NCBI GenBank assembly: GCA_963210345.1
Contig: OY723409.1
Coordinates: forward strand, 50,814,839 to 50,878,838
Length of the DNA: 64,000 bases
From: Inga oerstediana
Taxonomy: Eukaryota > Streptophyta > Magnoliopsida > Fabales > Fabaceae
Direction of reading: 5' to 3'
Position 1 is the first letter of the stretch. Each line of letters opens with the position of its first letter. Below are positions 21,557 through 35,900 of this stretch, one piece after another. Below the pieces are notes generated by a model. It saw only the letters and a program-made list of their open reading frames with translations. It was not told the origin of the DNA and did not search any database. The position numbers and the translations under genes were made by a program.

Positions 21557-23114
21557 CTGCATGAAATTCTTGTCAGAATTGCACATTTCCTCCTATTTCT
21601 CCCACACTTTGAGAATATTAGTGGGCATTTGGGAGTGCTAAAGTAGAGGAAATGTGTTCTATTCATGCTTGGCACAAAAAGAGTAAAAACTATGGAGGAA
21701 ATATGTTACTAACTGCTATGATTATTAAACTGTGGTTGTTTGTGAGTTCTTTGTGTTGAAGGATACAAATTCAGTTATAGCTGGACCAGAGAAAGCCAAA
21801 TTCAATGAGGAGGAGGTGAAATGAAGTTGAAACCATCAACCATGCCAAGGAAATGCAAGAAGGGATTAGAACAGAGCATAGAAAGAGAGGAAGCTGAACT
21901 TTAGAGATGCCTAGCCGCTGCCAACCATTCCATGGGCCGCGGCCAAAAAGAGGTCAGAAAGTTACTGGCCGCGGCCAAGCATCCATAGGCCGCAGCCTAA
22001 AACTAGATAGAAGCTCACTGGCCGCGGCCCACAAATTGCCTAGCCGAAGCCAACCCCAGAAAATGCTGTTATGCGTTTTGTCACCTAGGAACTATAAAAG
22101 CGAAAACCAGAGGCTGAAGAGGGGGATCCAGATTAGGAAAGACCTAGGCAGGCGGCTGAGAGCATCCTCTGAGCTTGGGTGTGTCTGAAATCAAGGAGAA
22201 TCAAGGAGAGATTGAAGATTAGCAGAGATTTCAGCTCAGATTCTCTGGTTTATCTGTATTCCTTCCATTTCTCTTCTGTAATTCTGATATGGCTGTAATG
22301 AGAGCTTATGTCTATGATTCATTTGTGAACATGGATAACTAGAGTCCTTTTCTAGGATTGTTTATGATCCTTTGTATGGATTAAACTTGATTCCTTTCCT
22401 CTCTAAGTATCTAATGGTATATATATGTTGATTTCACTCCGTTTTAACTGCTGTATGTGACTGGCCATCACTGTGGATGATGTGTTCAATTAAATTAAGC
22501 TTGAGAGAATTAATTTAATTACAGAACTTGAGTGAAATCATGCTAGACTTGAAGTTTACAACTAAACGGATGGTTTGTTAGTAACATAGAGATATAGTTA
22601 TTAACCTAGCATTGTTAATTAAATTAAGATTGGTATGTAATGAATATCTTCTCTTAGCTGTAGCAAGAGATTGTGCATGCTAATGGAAGATATACAACTG
22701 GTTATGACTTGAGAGAGCTTAATCATATGCTTGGGATTCTTAAACTGACATATATATACCCCATGGAAAGGATTCTTGGAGAGGAAAAGAAGTAAGTTTA
22801 TGAAATACTAAGGGGATGAACAATCCTAGGCTTATTATACTTGATTGAAGTCACACAAATCAAAGTTTTGTTCAGTAAATTTCAGCTTTACAAATATATC
22901 TTTTGAAATTCTTTTTCCACACATAACAACATGTTTTGGCTCAACTTAATCGAATTCACCAAATCTATTGCTTGAGTAATTTGTTACTCAAATCCTTGAG
23001 GAAACGATCTTTACTTATCACTTTATTACTTGACGCGATCTATGCACTTGCGGTAGCGAACACACCCCCAGTCCATTATCATCGGTCCCAAAACATTTTT
23101 TCTGTGATGGATCG
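21557..23114 (+). mobile_element. LTR-retrotransposon-like relic, non-coding
   Basis: The region has the look of plant LTR and leader sequence: a GC-palindrome cluster (21905-22052), a pyrimidine-rich stretch, CCTTTGTATGGATTAAACTTG (shared with 5560-5581), and a primer-site-like tail with GCACTTGCGGTAGCGAACAC (23045-23064). No gag or pol reading frame is present and I could not match two LTR ends. Confidence 0.4.
21905..22052. repeat. Cluster of GGCCGCGGCC palindromes
   Basis: Six copies or near copies of GGCCGCGGCC (TAGCCGCTGCCA, GGGCCGCGGCCA, TGGCCGCGGCCA, AGGCCGCAGCCT, TGGCCGCGGCCC, TAGCCGAAGCCA) spaced 15-45 bp apart in otherwise AT-rich DNA. Confidence 0.8.
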
Positions 23115-23618
23115 CACTACAAAAAAAAAAAGGCTTTCGGCAGCGAGAAATGTCGCCGCTGAAAGTCTAAAAGTCGCTGCTAAAGGTTTTCAGTTGTGAC
23201 TTTTGCAATTGTCACTGAATGTTTTAGTGGCGCCAAAAATTGTCACCATTGAAAGTTTCAAGTCACACGAGGAAAATGTCAATTTTTTTAAAAAAAAAAA
23301 ATTATGCCAGCGGTTAATAGCCACGCATCGCCGATTATCCACATTATCACTACGGCCCACATGTCGTCTTGTCCCTTCACCACCTCACCCCCATGCCACA
23401 TGCCGCCATCTCGTTGCACCACATGCCGCCATCTCTTTTTGTGGTCATGTCTTTTACCACTAAGCTAGAAAGAACTTATTGATTATTATTGCAAAATATA
23501 ATATATATATATATATATATATTAAACAACACAAACATAAAGAAATATATATTAAGAAATATTACTTATATTGTTAAATATTATATCTATATATTATTTA
23601 TAATATATTAATATATGT

Positions 23619-23649
<31 letters not shown>

Positions 23650-24411
23650 GTGCGCGCGCATATATTAATGTGTGTGTATACTAATATAATACTTTAAAAT
23701 TATTTTTGAATAAATCAAAATAAAAATTTAATTAATATCCTATTATTAATTAAAATGTATTAATTTACTTAACTTATTAAATGTGTTTATATATAAATGA
23801 AGTAATTAAAAAAGAAAACCAAAACAAGTCATATGTATTAATTGATACATTTATGAAATAATTTATTTTAGATAAAAGTGTCATTACATGTTATTAATCT
23901 ATAAAGATATATTGATGGGAGTATGGGGAATAATAAATCTTGAAGAACTTAACAGACGATAGGTTTGCTTATATCTTAGAAAGTTTAGACTTTACCTAAC
24001 AACCCCTTGTTATTATATGTATTTACGATATGAGTTAGCTATATGTCAGTTTTGTTCACTACTTTATATTCTTCTCCGTTGAATCTAATTGCTTTTTATA
24101 CATTCATCTCAATATGTAAGTGTGTAAGAGAAGGAAACTTGTATAGAGAGACCCCACACACATGTAAAGGTATAATTATCTTATTTTTCTTTATAATAAA
24201 TAGCATCTTTAGTGTCCTCAAATGTTAAATATCAAATTTAAACCAAAAAAAATACATTAAAAAATAACATTTTTTATAATAAAAAAAATCGATAAAAAAA
24301 CTGAAATTGACTTTTAGAGAGAGAAAAATGTCGCCGCTGAAACCATACTTTTAGCGGCGACTTTAAAAGTCACCACTGAAAGTGGTTTCTGAAATTCAGT
24401 TTTTTGTAGTG
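23115..24411. mobile_element. Non-autonomous CACTA element (CACTA-4)
   Basis: Starts CACTACAAAAAAAAAAAGG and ends TTTTTTGTAGTG. Subterminal motif GTCGCCGCTGAAA / TTTCAGCGGCGAC occurs at both ends (23149-23180, 24330-24385). The core is AT-rich and non-coding. Flanking triplets (TCG left, GGA right) do not match, so the duplication has decayed or an end has changed. Confidence 0.75.
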
Positions 24412-26025
24412 GGATTTGCAACCTAAAACATGAATCATCCCAGATTTATGTCAAATCCCGTCACAAATTCATCCTAAATTTTCTGTGTTTTGTTTTGGTC
24501 ATTTTAGCATATTTCTAGTTGTTTAATTAGTGTATGATTCATCCTATATGACACTGGATCCCTTTTTGGCTACAACAGTACGCTCCAATGATGCTCTCAT
24601 TCGACAAATTAAACATACAGCACACATCAACATCAGTCAGAGGCTTGTGGCAAGGCTTGAATTGATAATTGACCTTTAGTTTAGTGGCATGAAAGCTCTC
24701 CTCCAAACAGGAAGCCACGAGTTTTAATTCCGCTTGTAACTTTATGTAGTTAGTGTATGCCTTTCTAATTAAAAAGCAATTAAATGAAAATTCCATATAT
24801 ACAACTCTTCCATGATTATAAAGCCGAACATCACAAGTCAACATTAGCTGTTTCTAACCCATTAGCCCAAGTTTGCAATTTAACAATTTCATATTAGGAG
24901 AAAGTGGGAGACATATTGCACTGCATAATAATGGGCAAATGGAATAAGCAGATTCCAATATAATATATATTATGATCATAAAGAAGAACTTTCCATCTTG
25001 TCATTTATATATAGTTGAAGGTGATACACACACACACACACACAATGCATTCAAATTGTTATGGCTTAAATTCCATGTTTAATTTGATGAGAATCCCTTC
25101 ATTAGGAAGGAAGCTGTCTAATCTCATGGTCTTTCAACCAGGAAACATTAGCAAATTTTAGTTGCTGTGAGCTGGAATAATGACACTCTGCTTTTTCTCT
25201 AATCCACTTGCTTTGCGTTCATTAAAATATTATTACTAAAAAATAAAGTTAGCTTAATTAAAACAAATAATCATACAATCCTGTAAAAATATATTCTGCC
25301 ACCATGTACATATCAAATTCAGCATCATTAGTTTATTCCTTCATATCAAATTCTTAAAAGAATTAAAATGAAAACGAGGATGCATGGTTGATCAAAATAG
25401 TATGATTAAAGGGGCGGAATGACACTTTAGAACTAATGCATCAACTTAATTTCAGTTTAGAACCAAAAAAATAATATTTCAATGAATAAATGTAATTGGT
25501 TAATTATATTTTTCTAAACTGTTTCATGTTAAAATTTAGAAATTTAATTGAAAATTTTATGTAGTCAACAATAAATTGTAGAAGATGAGTGTTAAGTTCC
25601 TACAAATATGCATTAGCTAGTCTTTTATAATAAAAGAAATAAAAAATATTTCAAAATATTTTTTTTAGTCGTATAATCATCAAAACACGTAATCTAACAT
25701 TATTCACAGCTTGTTCATAAATATTTAAAAAAAATAAAAATATACTTTAACCCAATAAAAAAATTATTTTTTAAAAATAGTAATTAAACATTACTTTTAG
25801 ATTAGATATACAAAATGTATTAAAAATATAAGAATAAAATAAAATTTCAGTTTTAAAATATGAACAACCAAATTCATTATTGGCATCCTAAGCTAATTAA
25901 TGTTTAACCCTGGCTCACTCATAGAATCTTGAATCTGAGTCCGTTCAACTATTCATTATTCAAGAAAAGTGATAGTGTGGGACTCATAAGACCGGTCATA
26001 GGAAGAGGTAAGACTCATGGCTATA
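24412..26025. other. No gene recognised
   Basis: AT-rich sequence. A 101-codon frame on the minus strand (24539-24844) has no recognisable domain and no neighbouring exons. A (CA)9 tract lies near 25026-25044. Confidence 0.45.
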
Positions 26026-26289
26026 TGCTCCCTCCAATCTTTAATATAAGACGTATTTATCTAATTTAATTAGTTTAAGAAAGTTAGTTAAATTAGTTAA
26101 TATGGCATATATTTTCTAAAACATCCTATTCATCTTCCTTAATTCCCTCATTCTCTCTCCTCATTAATTATTGTTGAGGGAGCATCAATAGAGATAAATT
26201 AGAGAAAGATTGAAAAATATAAAAACTATGTCTTATATTTAAAACTAAGATCAACCCCCCGATATGTCTTATATTAAGGACTAGAAGAG
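26026..26289. mobile_element. Stowaway-like MITE (family A, copy 2)
   Basis: Left end CTCCCTCCAATCTTTAATA after TA, right end CTAGAAGAG before TA (26290-26291). The interior aligns with 7542-7806. Confidence 0.65.
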
Positions 26290-26291
26290 TA

Positions 26292-27530
26292 TATCTCTAC
26301 TTTTCGTTACTCATCCAGCAGCTGAACAATTTGTGAAAATAAAAAAATATACTGAATCTCATTGTGTATATGTGTATTTGTATCGCAGAAGTGATAAGAG
26401 CATAATTAAGTAACCCTAGCTAGCAATCTAGAGGCGTGGAGGATGTAAAGATCAAGGGTTTGTATTGTACGAGAATAAATTTTTTATAAGCATATATATA
26501 TAGTGAGAGAGAATTATAGCATACACAAGAAGCTGAGGACGACACATATATACTTCTTCCAAGAAAAATTCACGCCTTCTTTTGCCAAGTTCTTATAATC
26601 TGGATGAGGCCACGAGGGATTCATCATGCTAAGAGCTCATGTGCTTCCCCTTCATTACTTTTCGAAGAAAGACGTATATATATAAGGACCACTGAAACTG
26701 AAAACCATCTTTCGAAATGACTTAGTTTATATGATTTTTTTAAGAATGTTCTGAAATTTTTTTTTTTTTATTTGTTAAACTGATGTTATTGTCATTTCAT
26801 TTTTTTCATTTTTCAGATTTTAAATTAAGGACATATTTAGATAATTTCGCTAGAAAATGACTGATTCCTAACAACTTCACAGTGATTAGTTTTCTTAGGT
26901 CATTTTGTGGTCCTAAATTAGGATGTGTTTTAATTTTCTCTCTTACTTTTTTGGCCAACTTTGGCGCAATGGCCCGTAAAAGCAGAATCATATTCCATAG
27001 TTGGCATTAATTAATTAATAGTTTAAAGCAAAGCATATGGTAAACTAATATGGAACCGTACGCAAAGTTGATCCCTTTGGTTGGTTTCCGAACACACATG
27101 ATTTACTGATCATTGACACCTGGCGTAGCTCCTTGATGGGAACCACCACCAAAAGTTCACTAAATGATCAAGTATTAGTATTAATATTAGATATTAGATT
27201 AAATAAAGAAAAAGCTCCAAGTTCCATCAAATCTTATTGGTGTAAGCAATCTTGTTCACGTGGGTTTAGCCATCCAATAGAAATCCCAACTTAGAGGCAA
27301 CACCCCCAAACTTTATGACCAATCCATTCGTCGATGTTATACTTAATTTGAGGTCATGTGTACCCTCACGCTCACATGTGTGCCTGCTCCCCTTATTCAT
27401 GTGTTATCCATTAACTTTAATTTTGAAGAATCCTCTTCAAGTCCATTTATAGGGAAGAGAGAAAGAGAGTATTTTGAAGAGGAATTAGCAAGTCTCTTCT
27501 GTTTCTTTTCTTAAAAAGGACAGTAAAGTG
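26292..27530. other. No gene recognised
   Basis: AT-rich intergenic sequence upstream of the MADS gene; no frame, array or element end that I can support. Confidence 0.45.
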
Positions 27531-27680
27531 TATAAGGTTCCTGCTAGGTAAAGTCTGAGAAGGGATAGATGTGTGTACGCAGCCTTACGACTTCATACAA
27601 GTAAAGAGGCTGTTTTCAAGATATAAACCCGTGGCCTCTAAATTACATGGTAGCAATCTTATCGTTGTTTCGAGACTCAC
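27531..27680 (+). mobile_element. SINE relic (AU-like)
   Basis: The block GTGTGTACGCAGCCTTACGAC, AGAGGCTGTTTTCAAGA and AACCCGTGGCCTC follows the order of the conserved body of plant AU/TS-type SINEs (pol III box B region, then anticodon-arm-like GAGGCTGTTTCC). The head and tail are degraded and no duplication was found. Confidence 0.55.
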
Positions 27681-27764
27681 CCTCTCTTTTAATTCTTTTC
27701 TAATTATCCTTTTTTTTTCAATTCTTATATAGTATACCAATAAGTTGGATTTCAATTACTTTTA

Positions 27765-28263
27765 TGCAAAAATTTTACTGCACCCCCTCTATAGCCATTT
27801 AATATCAAAGAGCTCCCAAAATTTTCTAAAAGTTCACTGCACCCCTAGGACTAAACTAAAATTAAGTTTTTCATTGAAAAGACATTTATGCCTTTGTTTT
27901 ACAGATGGTTGAGATGGTTTTATAAATTCCCACGTGTCTTGTAAATACGCATATTTGACTTGTAAATTTTCACACATGTCTTATAAATAGCATGTGTTCT
28001 TATGAATATGGTCCTTGTCTTGTACAAGGCCCAGATGGTTTTGTAATTACACTTATTTGTCATGTAGATAAACATATTTGACTTATAAATTCTCACATGT
28101 GTCTTGCAAATAATAATATTTGACTTGTAAAGTAACGGTACAATTGTCATTTTACCCACAAATTTTAATTTCAATTTAATCCTAAGGGTACAGTGAAATT
28201 TCATAAATTTTTTAGGGTTGTTTGATATTAAATGGCTACATAGGAGTGCAGTGAAATATTCCC
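27765..28263. mobile_element. MULE-like MITE with TTTGACTTGTAAA core
   Basis: About 85-bp terminal inverted repeats (TTTTACTGCACCCCCTCTAT... and the reverse of the right end TTTCACTGCACTCCTATGT...), flanked by TACTTTTA at 27757-27764 and 28264-28271. The core has about nine units of an ATTTGACTTGTAAAT-like minisatellite, which explains the repetitive short frame on the minus strand. Confidence 0.65.
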
Positions 28264-29180
28264 TACTTTTAGTGTTTCATTAAAGGAAATTATGTGAGAG
28301 CTACAGTGCGAAGATGATATTTATAATTCCCTGATTTGGAAACTCTTAGGAAACCGAATACACAAAATGTCTGTTGGACACGTGGAGATACTTTGAATTC
28401 TTTAAGGTTGTTCTGACCATCTGCTAGCTGCTTTCCAACTACAAGGTAACAATATTAAACTGCAAGTTGTTGCAGACTCCCAAACCTAGCTAATTAAGAA
28501 AACTTAAAGCATAAATTAATTAGCGTGATGATAATTCGGATGAAAATATTACTGTAGAATCTAACATGCCTTGAGCCAACACCAGCTTCTGGGAACTTTA
28601 GACAATCCACATTCACTTTAAATATTTTTACCAAAAGCTACCCTCCCTCGAAGAATTTCATCATGTCAGTAAATATTTTTGGTAAAAAGTGTAAAAGATC
28701 ACACTCATGCATCAAAATTCAAAGATGTACTGCAAATTATTCTTTTATTTATAAATTTTAAGATTAAAAGTTTGAGGGGTTATAATTGACTTTCTGAAGA
28801 CAGCCTTTTAATTTTCTCAGAGATTATATTATATGTATCATAATAATAAAGATTGAACTCTTAATTATCTCATCCGCTCATGAAAATTACCAATAAATAG
28901 ATGAATTAAAATGTAGATATATAAATTTACCAAAAAAAGGGAGATTATAAGAATAATCCTTATATTCTATATACTATTAAAAAAACAAATTGGAGCTTTA
29001 TAAAATATTCTGTCCAATAACTTTAGGTAATTCAAAATAAAGTATTTCCGATATATAAAAATTGTATATGCCAACTTTGGAACGTGTCAGAGGCTCATAC
29101 GGCTGACGGCGCCATATTAAAATACTTAAGAAATTTTGAAAGTGGTATTCTTTACCCCAGAGTAATAATTATATTTAATT
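28264..29180. other. No gene recognised
   Basis: AT-rich intergenic sequence; nothing supported. Confidence 0.45.
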
Positions 29181-29182
29181 TA

Positions 29183-29818
29183 AGGGAGAATTTCAGTTAA
29201 TACCCACAGGATTAAGTTTATCTCAGTCAAACCTAAAAAAATTATGAAATTTCACTGCACCCCTATAGACAAAATGAAATTTAGTTTTGTAGATAAAAAG
29301 ATAATGATACCCTTACTTTATTTATTTATTTTTTTAAAAAGGTTCAATCGTCATGGGAGTTTAAGCGACCAGTCAGCAGTAGGCGCTCAGCCGGAGTGGC
29401 GTTTGGCTGCCAGGTATCAAAGCTCCGGCGTTGGCCGCCCAGAGCTCCAACCACCGAAAATAAATTGCATTGTTCATATGCTAATTCCTATATTTTGTTT
29501 TCACTAACAAGTCCCATTTGCAAGTGTCAAACTCATCATGAACAAGTGGAATACTCATATGAACAAACATAAATTAATTTCCAATGGCCGGTGCTCTGGT
29601 AGGCTGGCCGATGCCAAAGCTTTGATGGCCGATCGCTGGAGGCAGCTTTGTCCTGGCGACTACCAATAACGGGTCGTCGGAGCTCCAACAACGATTGAAT
29701 TTTTTTAAAAAAAAATTACCCACAAATCTTATGTTCGTTTTGTTTCATGCAGTGCAGTAAAATTTTAGAATTTTTTGGGATTTGAAGTTGCTCTTGGGGT
29801 AGTACTGAAATTTTCCCT
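29183..29818. mobile_element. MULE-like element related to the one at 27765, with GC-rich core
   Basis: Ends GGGAGAATTTCAGTTAATACCC-like and, reversed, AGGGAAAATTTCAGTACTACC. The next block, TTTCACTGCACCCCTATAGAC, matches the terminal repeat of 27765-28263. The duplication is unclear in AT-rich flanks. The core (29345-29690) has two GC-rich stretches full of GCTCCGG / CCGGAGC and GGCCG words that look unlike the flanks and could be captured host DNA, but I recognise no gene. Confidence 0.5.
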
Positions 29819-30182
29819 AATTTTTTTAATTTTAACGTAGAAAAAAATACATAGATGTTGGTAATTAACCATTTTTCATCAGGCGGCCTCTCTTTCTTCA
29901 CCTTCGTCAATTAACTTTTTCTTCTTATAAAAAAGCTCTTCTCTCTCCCGCAAAAAGGAAAATAATGGAAAGGCACAACAGCCACCACCTTCATCGTCAA
30001 CCTCTTGCCTTGGCTCCATAACACACAAGTAAGAATCTCGTTTTTTCCCAAGAATTCTATCTGTACTTAACTTTTTGTGTGCGTGCTTGTGACTGTCTTA
30101 TTCTCTGTATACAAAGGTAATATTGTTAAAGCTCATCATCAGAGAGAGAGAATATTGCAGAAACCCTAATAGAGAGGGGAAT
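29819..30182 (+). other. Probable promoter and leader of the MADS gene
   Basis: Purine- and CT-rich leader-like sequence. A possible leader intron has its donor at CACACAA|GTAAGAATC (about 30027) and its acceptor at CATCATCAG (about 30141). GA repeats (AGAGAGAGAG) precede the ATG. The transcription start cannot be fixed. Confidence 0.4.
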
Positions 30183-32949
30183 ATGGGCAGAGGGAAGATT
30201 GAGATCCGAAGGATCGATAATTCAACGAGCAGGCAAGTGACTTTCTCAAAGAGAAGAAAGGGATTAATCAAGAAGGCCAAAGAGTTAACAATCCTGTGTG
30301 ATGCACAAGTTGGACTCTTCATATTCTCCAGCACTGGAAAGCTTTATGAATATTCAAACACCAGGTTCGATCTCCATCATCGTCATCATCATTATATAAT
30401 AAAACGGTTAATTTGATTCATCTTTAGAAGCTGGTGTGTGTGTGTGTGTGGTTTGCTTTATATATTCATATACAAATAAATGCGCAAATAGATATACTTA
30501 ATATATATCTATAAACAAGTTTCTACCGGGCAATATTTTTGCTAGCTATATCTGTGGCCTTAATTAGATTTAGGCTGTAATTTGACACATACCCTTAAAA
30601 TTTCTGCAAACAGTTAATTAGAGCTCTAAGATGCTTTAGCTGTGCCAACTGTATAATTTAGGAATGACCTATATACTAAGGAAGAGGCCCTTTATGGCCG
30701 ATGAATTATATTAATGAACTTAATGATATGGATTTTGATTGTTTCAAAGTTAGCTTGCTTAATTAGCTAGATATTTACCATATATATAAATGTGTATTTT
30801 TCCTCAGTTTATCATTTTTCTGGGGGGTTTGGATCAAGTGAGTGTAAAAAGATATAGGGGTTTGCGCTACCAAAAAAATGTAAACACAGGTTTTTAAGAC
30901 AGTAGTATGTTTTGAGGTTGTAGCAACTGCAGCTATATATATAGTTCAGTGATGTGATTACAGTAAAACTGTAGTAATTTGCTGTGAAATTTGTATAACT
31001 GCAATCATTTGGATGGTAGGTTTTTTATAAGATAATTGCACCCACTGATAAGCAAAGTTATTTCTCTTAGATTCACTGCCAAATAGGCTTTAGTTTTAAT
31101 ACACTGCACCTATTTGGCTATGGTTAAGCTCAAAGCTGCAGTCAAGTCACATACTATATATATATTGTTGTTGTTTATATTCCTTTTGTTTTAAAGTAAT
31201 GGCCACTAGCTATCTACAACCCAAAAAAAAAAAAAAGTAATTTCCACTTCTGAGGCTTTCTCAAAATAATTATTGCTTTAATATTTTACGGAATCATTAA
31301 TTAACTGTTTTCTCACTGTTTTACTCCTTCATTGTTAATATCTCAATCTACTTCAGGGAATTTAAAAATTAAAGTACTTATATTAAGGGTATTTCAGTAA
31401 AATACAATATCATTAGATTGATTCCCATCTAAGTAATTAATTAGTTCTTGATCTATGTGAAAAATCAACACATGACCATATTTTAAAATAAAGGAAGTAT
31501 GTATGTATGTATGTATGTATGTGATCACTTCCAAATCTTGTATTATCTTCATATTTAGTTATCTCCATTCATTCGATATACACTCTCAAAGTCTCTACTC
31601 TTCTCCTCCCATTCTCAGTAAGGTTTAGACGAGGTTCAAAGATTCTGATTGTTTTGAATTGAGGAAAATAATGGTGATTCTAATTGTTATTAATTTTACG
31701 GTCATGGGTGCTCAAAGAAATGGTTGTAATCACTTTTTTAAAAGAATAAAAGATCATTGACAGAAAATTTTCAATTACAAAAGCATAACTTAATTTTTTT
31801 GCGTTGATATGACAAAAATTTCACAAATCTGTCGCATGCCTTAATTTTCGTTGATTTTTTCTTGATTAAAAATGGATTTTTCCTTAGCAACGTTTTTTTT
31901 TTGGTAGAGCTAGAATTTTCATGTGATCAATATAAAAAGGTATTATTGAAGAGGATAACCCCTTTTCCAACTTTCAAAATTAAAAAATATTGATTTTGAC
32001 ATTTTTTATGTATATATTTTCGTATAAGGGCTCTATAAAAGTGAAACTTATGATTATCTTATCTTTTCTAGTCCTTGAAATTCTCTAGTTTACTTCACAC
32101 ACACGCAAATTAGAATAGAATTCGATATTAAAATAGGGGGGGAAGTGTATATATAGATAAAGCAGGAGGAGGTTGATGTTCAACAAACAAAATATAGAAA
32201 AAGATCCAAAATCACACGTTCATCATATAAATGTGCAATAGTATTGAGAATGAAAATGCTGTAAACTAGAGCTAGAATTTTCAAAAGACTAAGCTCTTTT
32301 GTTGTTTAATTTTCTTGAATATTTGTGAAGTGAAAAAGGTAAAAATTTTATACTATAAACGCATATTATATATCAAGGTGATGCAAGACATAAAAGAGAA
32401 ACATGATTAAGAGAAACTCTCTCTCCCTCTCTGTCACACACACACACACACACCCACACCCGTGAGTGAGTGTGAAATAGTAGGTAGAAATCATAAGCAG
32501 TGCCAGGACATATCTTCATAGGCAGAAAACATCGCAGGTAGGTAGATTTACACTCTAATAACTTGTGTGTGTGTGTGTGTGTGTGGATGTATAAATAGCT
32601 GGAGTTCGCTGAGATCAATATCGACATAAAGCCACCAACTCCCACTGATCCATGCAAACCACTAAAGAGATGCTCATGGTCTCTGAAAACTTACCAACTT
32701 ATAAATTCTCTGGTTAGGTTTTGGTTAGTTAATTAATATATTAAATCCATCATATGAGCTTTTAATTAAATTCTTTTCACAATCTCTGAAGGAATACTTG
32801 CCCATTTTAGAAAGCAACCTAGGTTTAATAAAGCATAAAACTTTATTAATGGATGTCAAGTCTGAACACACAATGAGGAAGTGTCAATTATTATTAGGTA
32901 GCACACCACCGGTAAGAGCTTGTTACAGAAGCTAAACCCATCAGGGGTT

Positions 32950-32981
<32 letters not shown>

Positions 32982-35900
32982 GGCTAATGCATATGCACCA
33001 GAATTTTATAAACAGTATTGTCGCCAATAGATCATAGAGCCATATATATTAATATTATAGAACCAAAACTCAATCACATAAGAAGACAGAGGTTATTAAT
33101 TAGCTAAGCAATTTAATTAGATTCCTCTTCCTAAGCTTGGGATTTCAAATTGATCAATATTGTATTAGATAACCGTAGATTAGACTCGTGCTTTTCTACT
33201 CAAGCCTGCAACTTTATGTCAACATAACTTTATAGTGCAACGTACTATATATAAAGTATAGTGTTCTTTAAATGACCTGCTCGCGTACGTCACGTGTTTT
33301 TGGTACTCACATTCACCAAAACTTGGGAAGATTCATATAACTTAACCAAGAATTAGTATAGCAGAGCTGATAAATATATGTTAAATGTCATCTTAGGCAA
33401 AAGCATTAATATAAAGTGTGAGACCAAAATAATTACTCTATTATCCATAAAAAAGAAATCGACAGAAAATGTAGCCTTGGACTTAGAAGTTATAGAAGTT
33501 ATAATAACAACATTATTGGTGCCCCTAATCTTATGGTGCCACTAAAGCCATTTAGCTTAGCTTGCTTATGATAGGTAAAAAAAAACTAAAAACAAAAGTG
33601 GAAGAATTAAATATTCAGAGAGGAACGAATTGAAGACAGATAAATAATTACTGGCAAGTGAATGTCATGATGAGAGGGATTAAGGCGGACAGATGCTATA
33701 TGCCAGTCATTCCTCTTTAAGTAGCGACGTCATATTATATACTGCAAATTGTTGTTAATTTTAATTATAAACAGTCAACTATTTAATATAGATGTGACAT
33801 TCTATATAAAATAAGTACGGAAGTAGGATTACTCATAGAATCTTTCTTTTCTTTTGAGGAGGGTGTGAATTGATAAGACTGCTTGAAATGGAGAGATTAG
33901 ATTGGAGATGTAAACGTGAGCAAGTGATGTAAACAATGAACGAAATAGTAGGGCAAGATGGTCGTTATGTATAGAAATAGTGCTTCCTCCAATTTTAATT
34001 ATAGGATATATTTATTTAATTTTAAAAAAATTAAGGATAGTGGTAAATTAGTTAATCATATTTATTTTTCGAAAATACTCTTACTTAAAATTTAAAATGG
34101 CATCCAATTATATTAATTCTTTGTTTTTTCTTATACCTCTCATGCGTCACAGACGACTTCTTTAAACTCTCACACAATCCGACGTCGTCAATCTCCTTCA
34201 ACAACTTTCGATCTACTCTTATTAAATTATTAATGTGTTTAATTATTATTGAGAAGGTATCAATATGGGGTATTTTGGGAAGAAATTGATAAAAATTAGA
34301 ACTTTATCCTATAATTAGGACCAAGATCAACACTCAAATGTTGTCCTATAATTAGGACCGGAGGGAGTATTAATTAGTTTGATCCCTCATGATGAAAGTT
34401 TTTTTAATTTGATCTCTCATTCTTATGATATTATAGCAGCAGCAGTAGCAGCAACCCTTATTCTACTATGATTAACTGCATATGCTATTGAGCTCTATCT
34501 ACAATAACATTGTTAGATAAATTGTTAGCCAAATAAAATTCTACTCAATAATTTTATCAAGTGTTTTCTTTTTGTCTTCTTCTACCCTTTTTCAGAGGAT
34601 TTCAAACTATTTAATCTACCCTCCTTCTTCTCTTCTAATGTCCAATGGTTTTCTTTATATGTGTTTAAATCACTTCAAACAATTTTCTTTTATTTTTTTT
34701 TGTTCAATAGATGTCACTCCAACTATATGTATATGTTCATTAAAAATCCATTTTCTTTTCTTTTTTGTATGACTACAAATTCATTTCAATATCCTCATGT
34801 CAACTGCCCACAAAGCTCATGTTTTCCCTTTAAAATATAACATTCATAATCATACAACATTGCTGTTTTTATAACAGTACCCTAAAACTTTCCTTTTATT
34901 TTATTAAATACTTTTTATCATAAATAACCCAAGTAATATTTCTCTTTTTAAACCACCCAACTTAAATTCTATTGTTAACATCACTGTCAATTTTCCCATC
35001 TTATTGTAGAATTAGTCTCAAATATCTGAACTTTGCCACCTGTAGAAAAATTCGATCTCTCATTTTACCCTCCAGATTACTTCTAACTTGTCTCTTATCA
35101 AAATTATAATGTATGTATTCTGTCTTACCCTTACTCACGCAAAAACCCTTGACTCCAAGGTTCCTTCAATATAACTCAAGTTTAGAGTTTGTTTTTTTGG
35201 GAAAATGATGCACAAGTCTTAAGGACTAAAGATAATTATAGTGAAGTCCCAAAAATCTGAAATAACAACTTGTTAAACTGTTTTTACAACATGTTCAGTT
35301 ATTTTTTCTCACTGTAGGATTTCACTGTAATTATCTTCGATCCTTAGGACCTCCGCATCATTTTCTCTCTTTTTTTTCACTCAACCACAAGAACTATATC
35401 ATCGGCAAAAATTGCAATTGGGGATTTCTTCACACACACACACACAAGCTTAGTTAGAACACTAAAACAAGGTTAAATAAAATAAGGGCTTAAAGATGAT
35501 CTTAATTACTAAAACAAGGTTAAATAAAATAAGGGCTTAAAGATGATCTTAATGTAGGCCAATCACTGTAAGAAAGTCTTGTCTCACTTTCATATCTTCT
35601 CACAATAGTTGTTGCGCCCATACATATCTTGTATGAATTCAATACATGTCTCTTTACAAATTGAAAATTACACGAGTTCAATTGAAAAATATGTTTAACT
35701 ATTATTAACCTTTTTATAAGGCCCCAAAATGTCGTGTTTTTCCTTCTTTAAAATGATTCTTTACAAATTGTGGCAACTGCTCAACTTGACGATAATTGAC
35801 ATGTCTATCATTTTATCTATTTTTGTGTTCATATATTTTCTACAATAAATAATTTACAGCATGCAAGTACGACATGTTGGCAAAAAAAGTATATGGCACT

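Noticed and set aside
24539..24844. 101-codon minus-strand frame
   Set aside because: No recognisable motif, no neighbouring exons, AT-rich surroundings; compatible with chance.
27920..28204. 94-codon frame with repeated IYKS/IYKT units
   Set aside because: It follows the minisatellite core of a MULE-like MITE and is not a gene.
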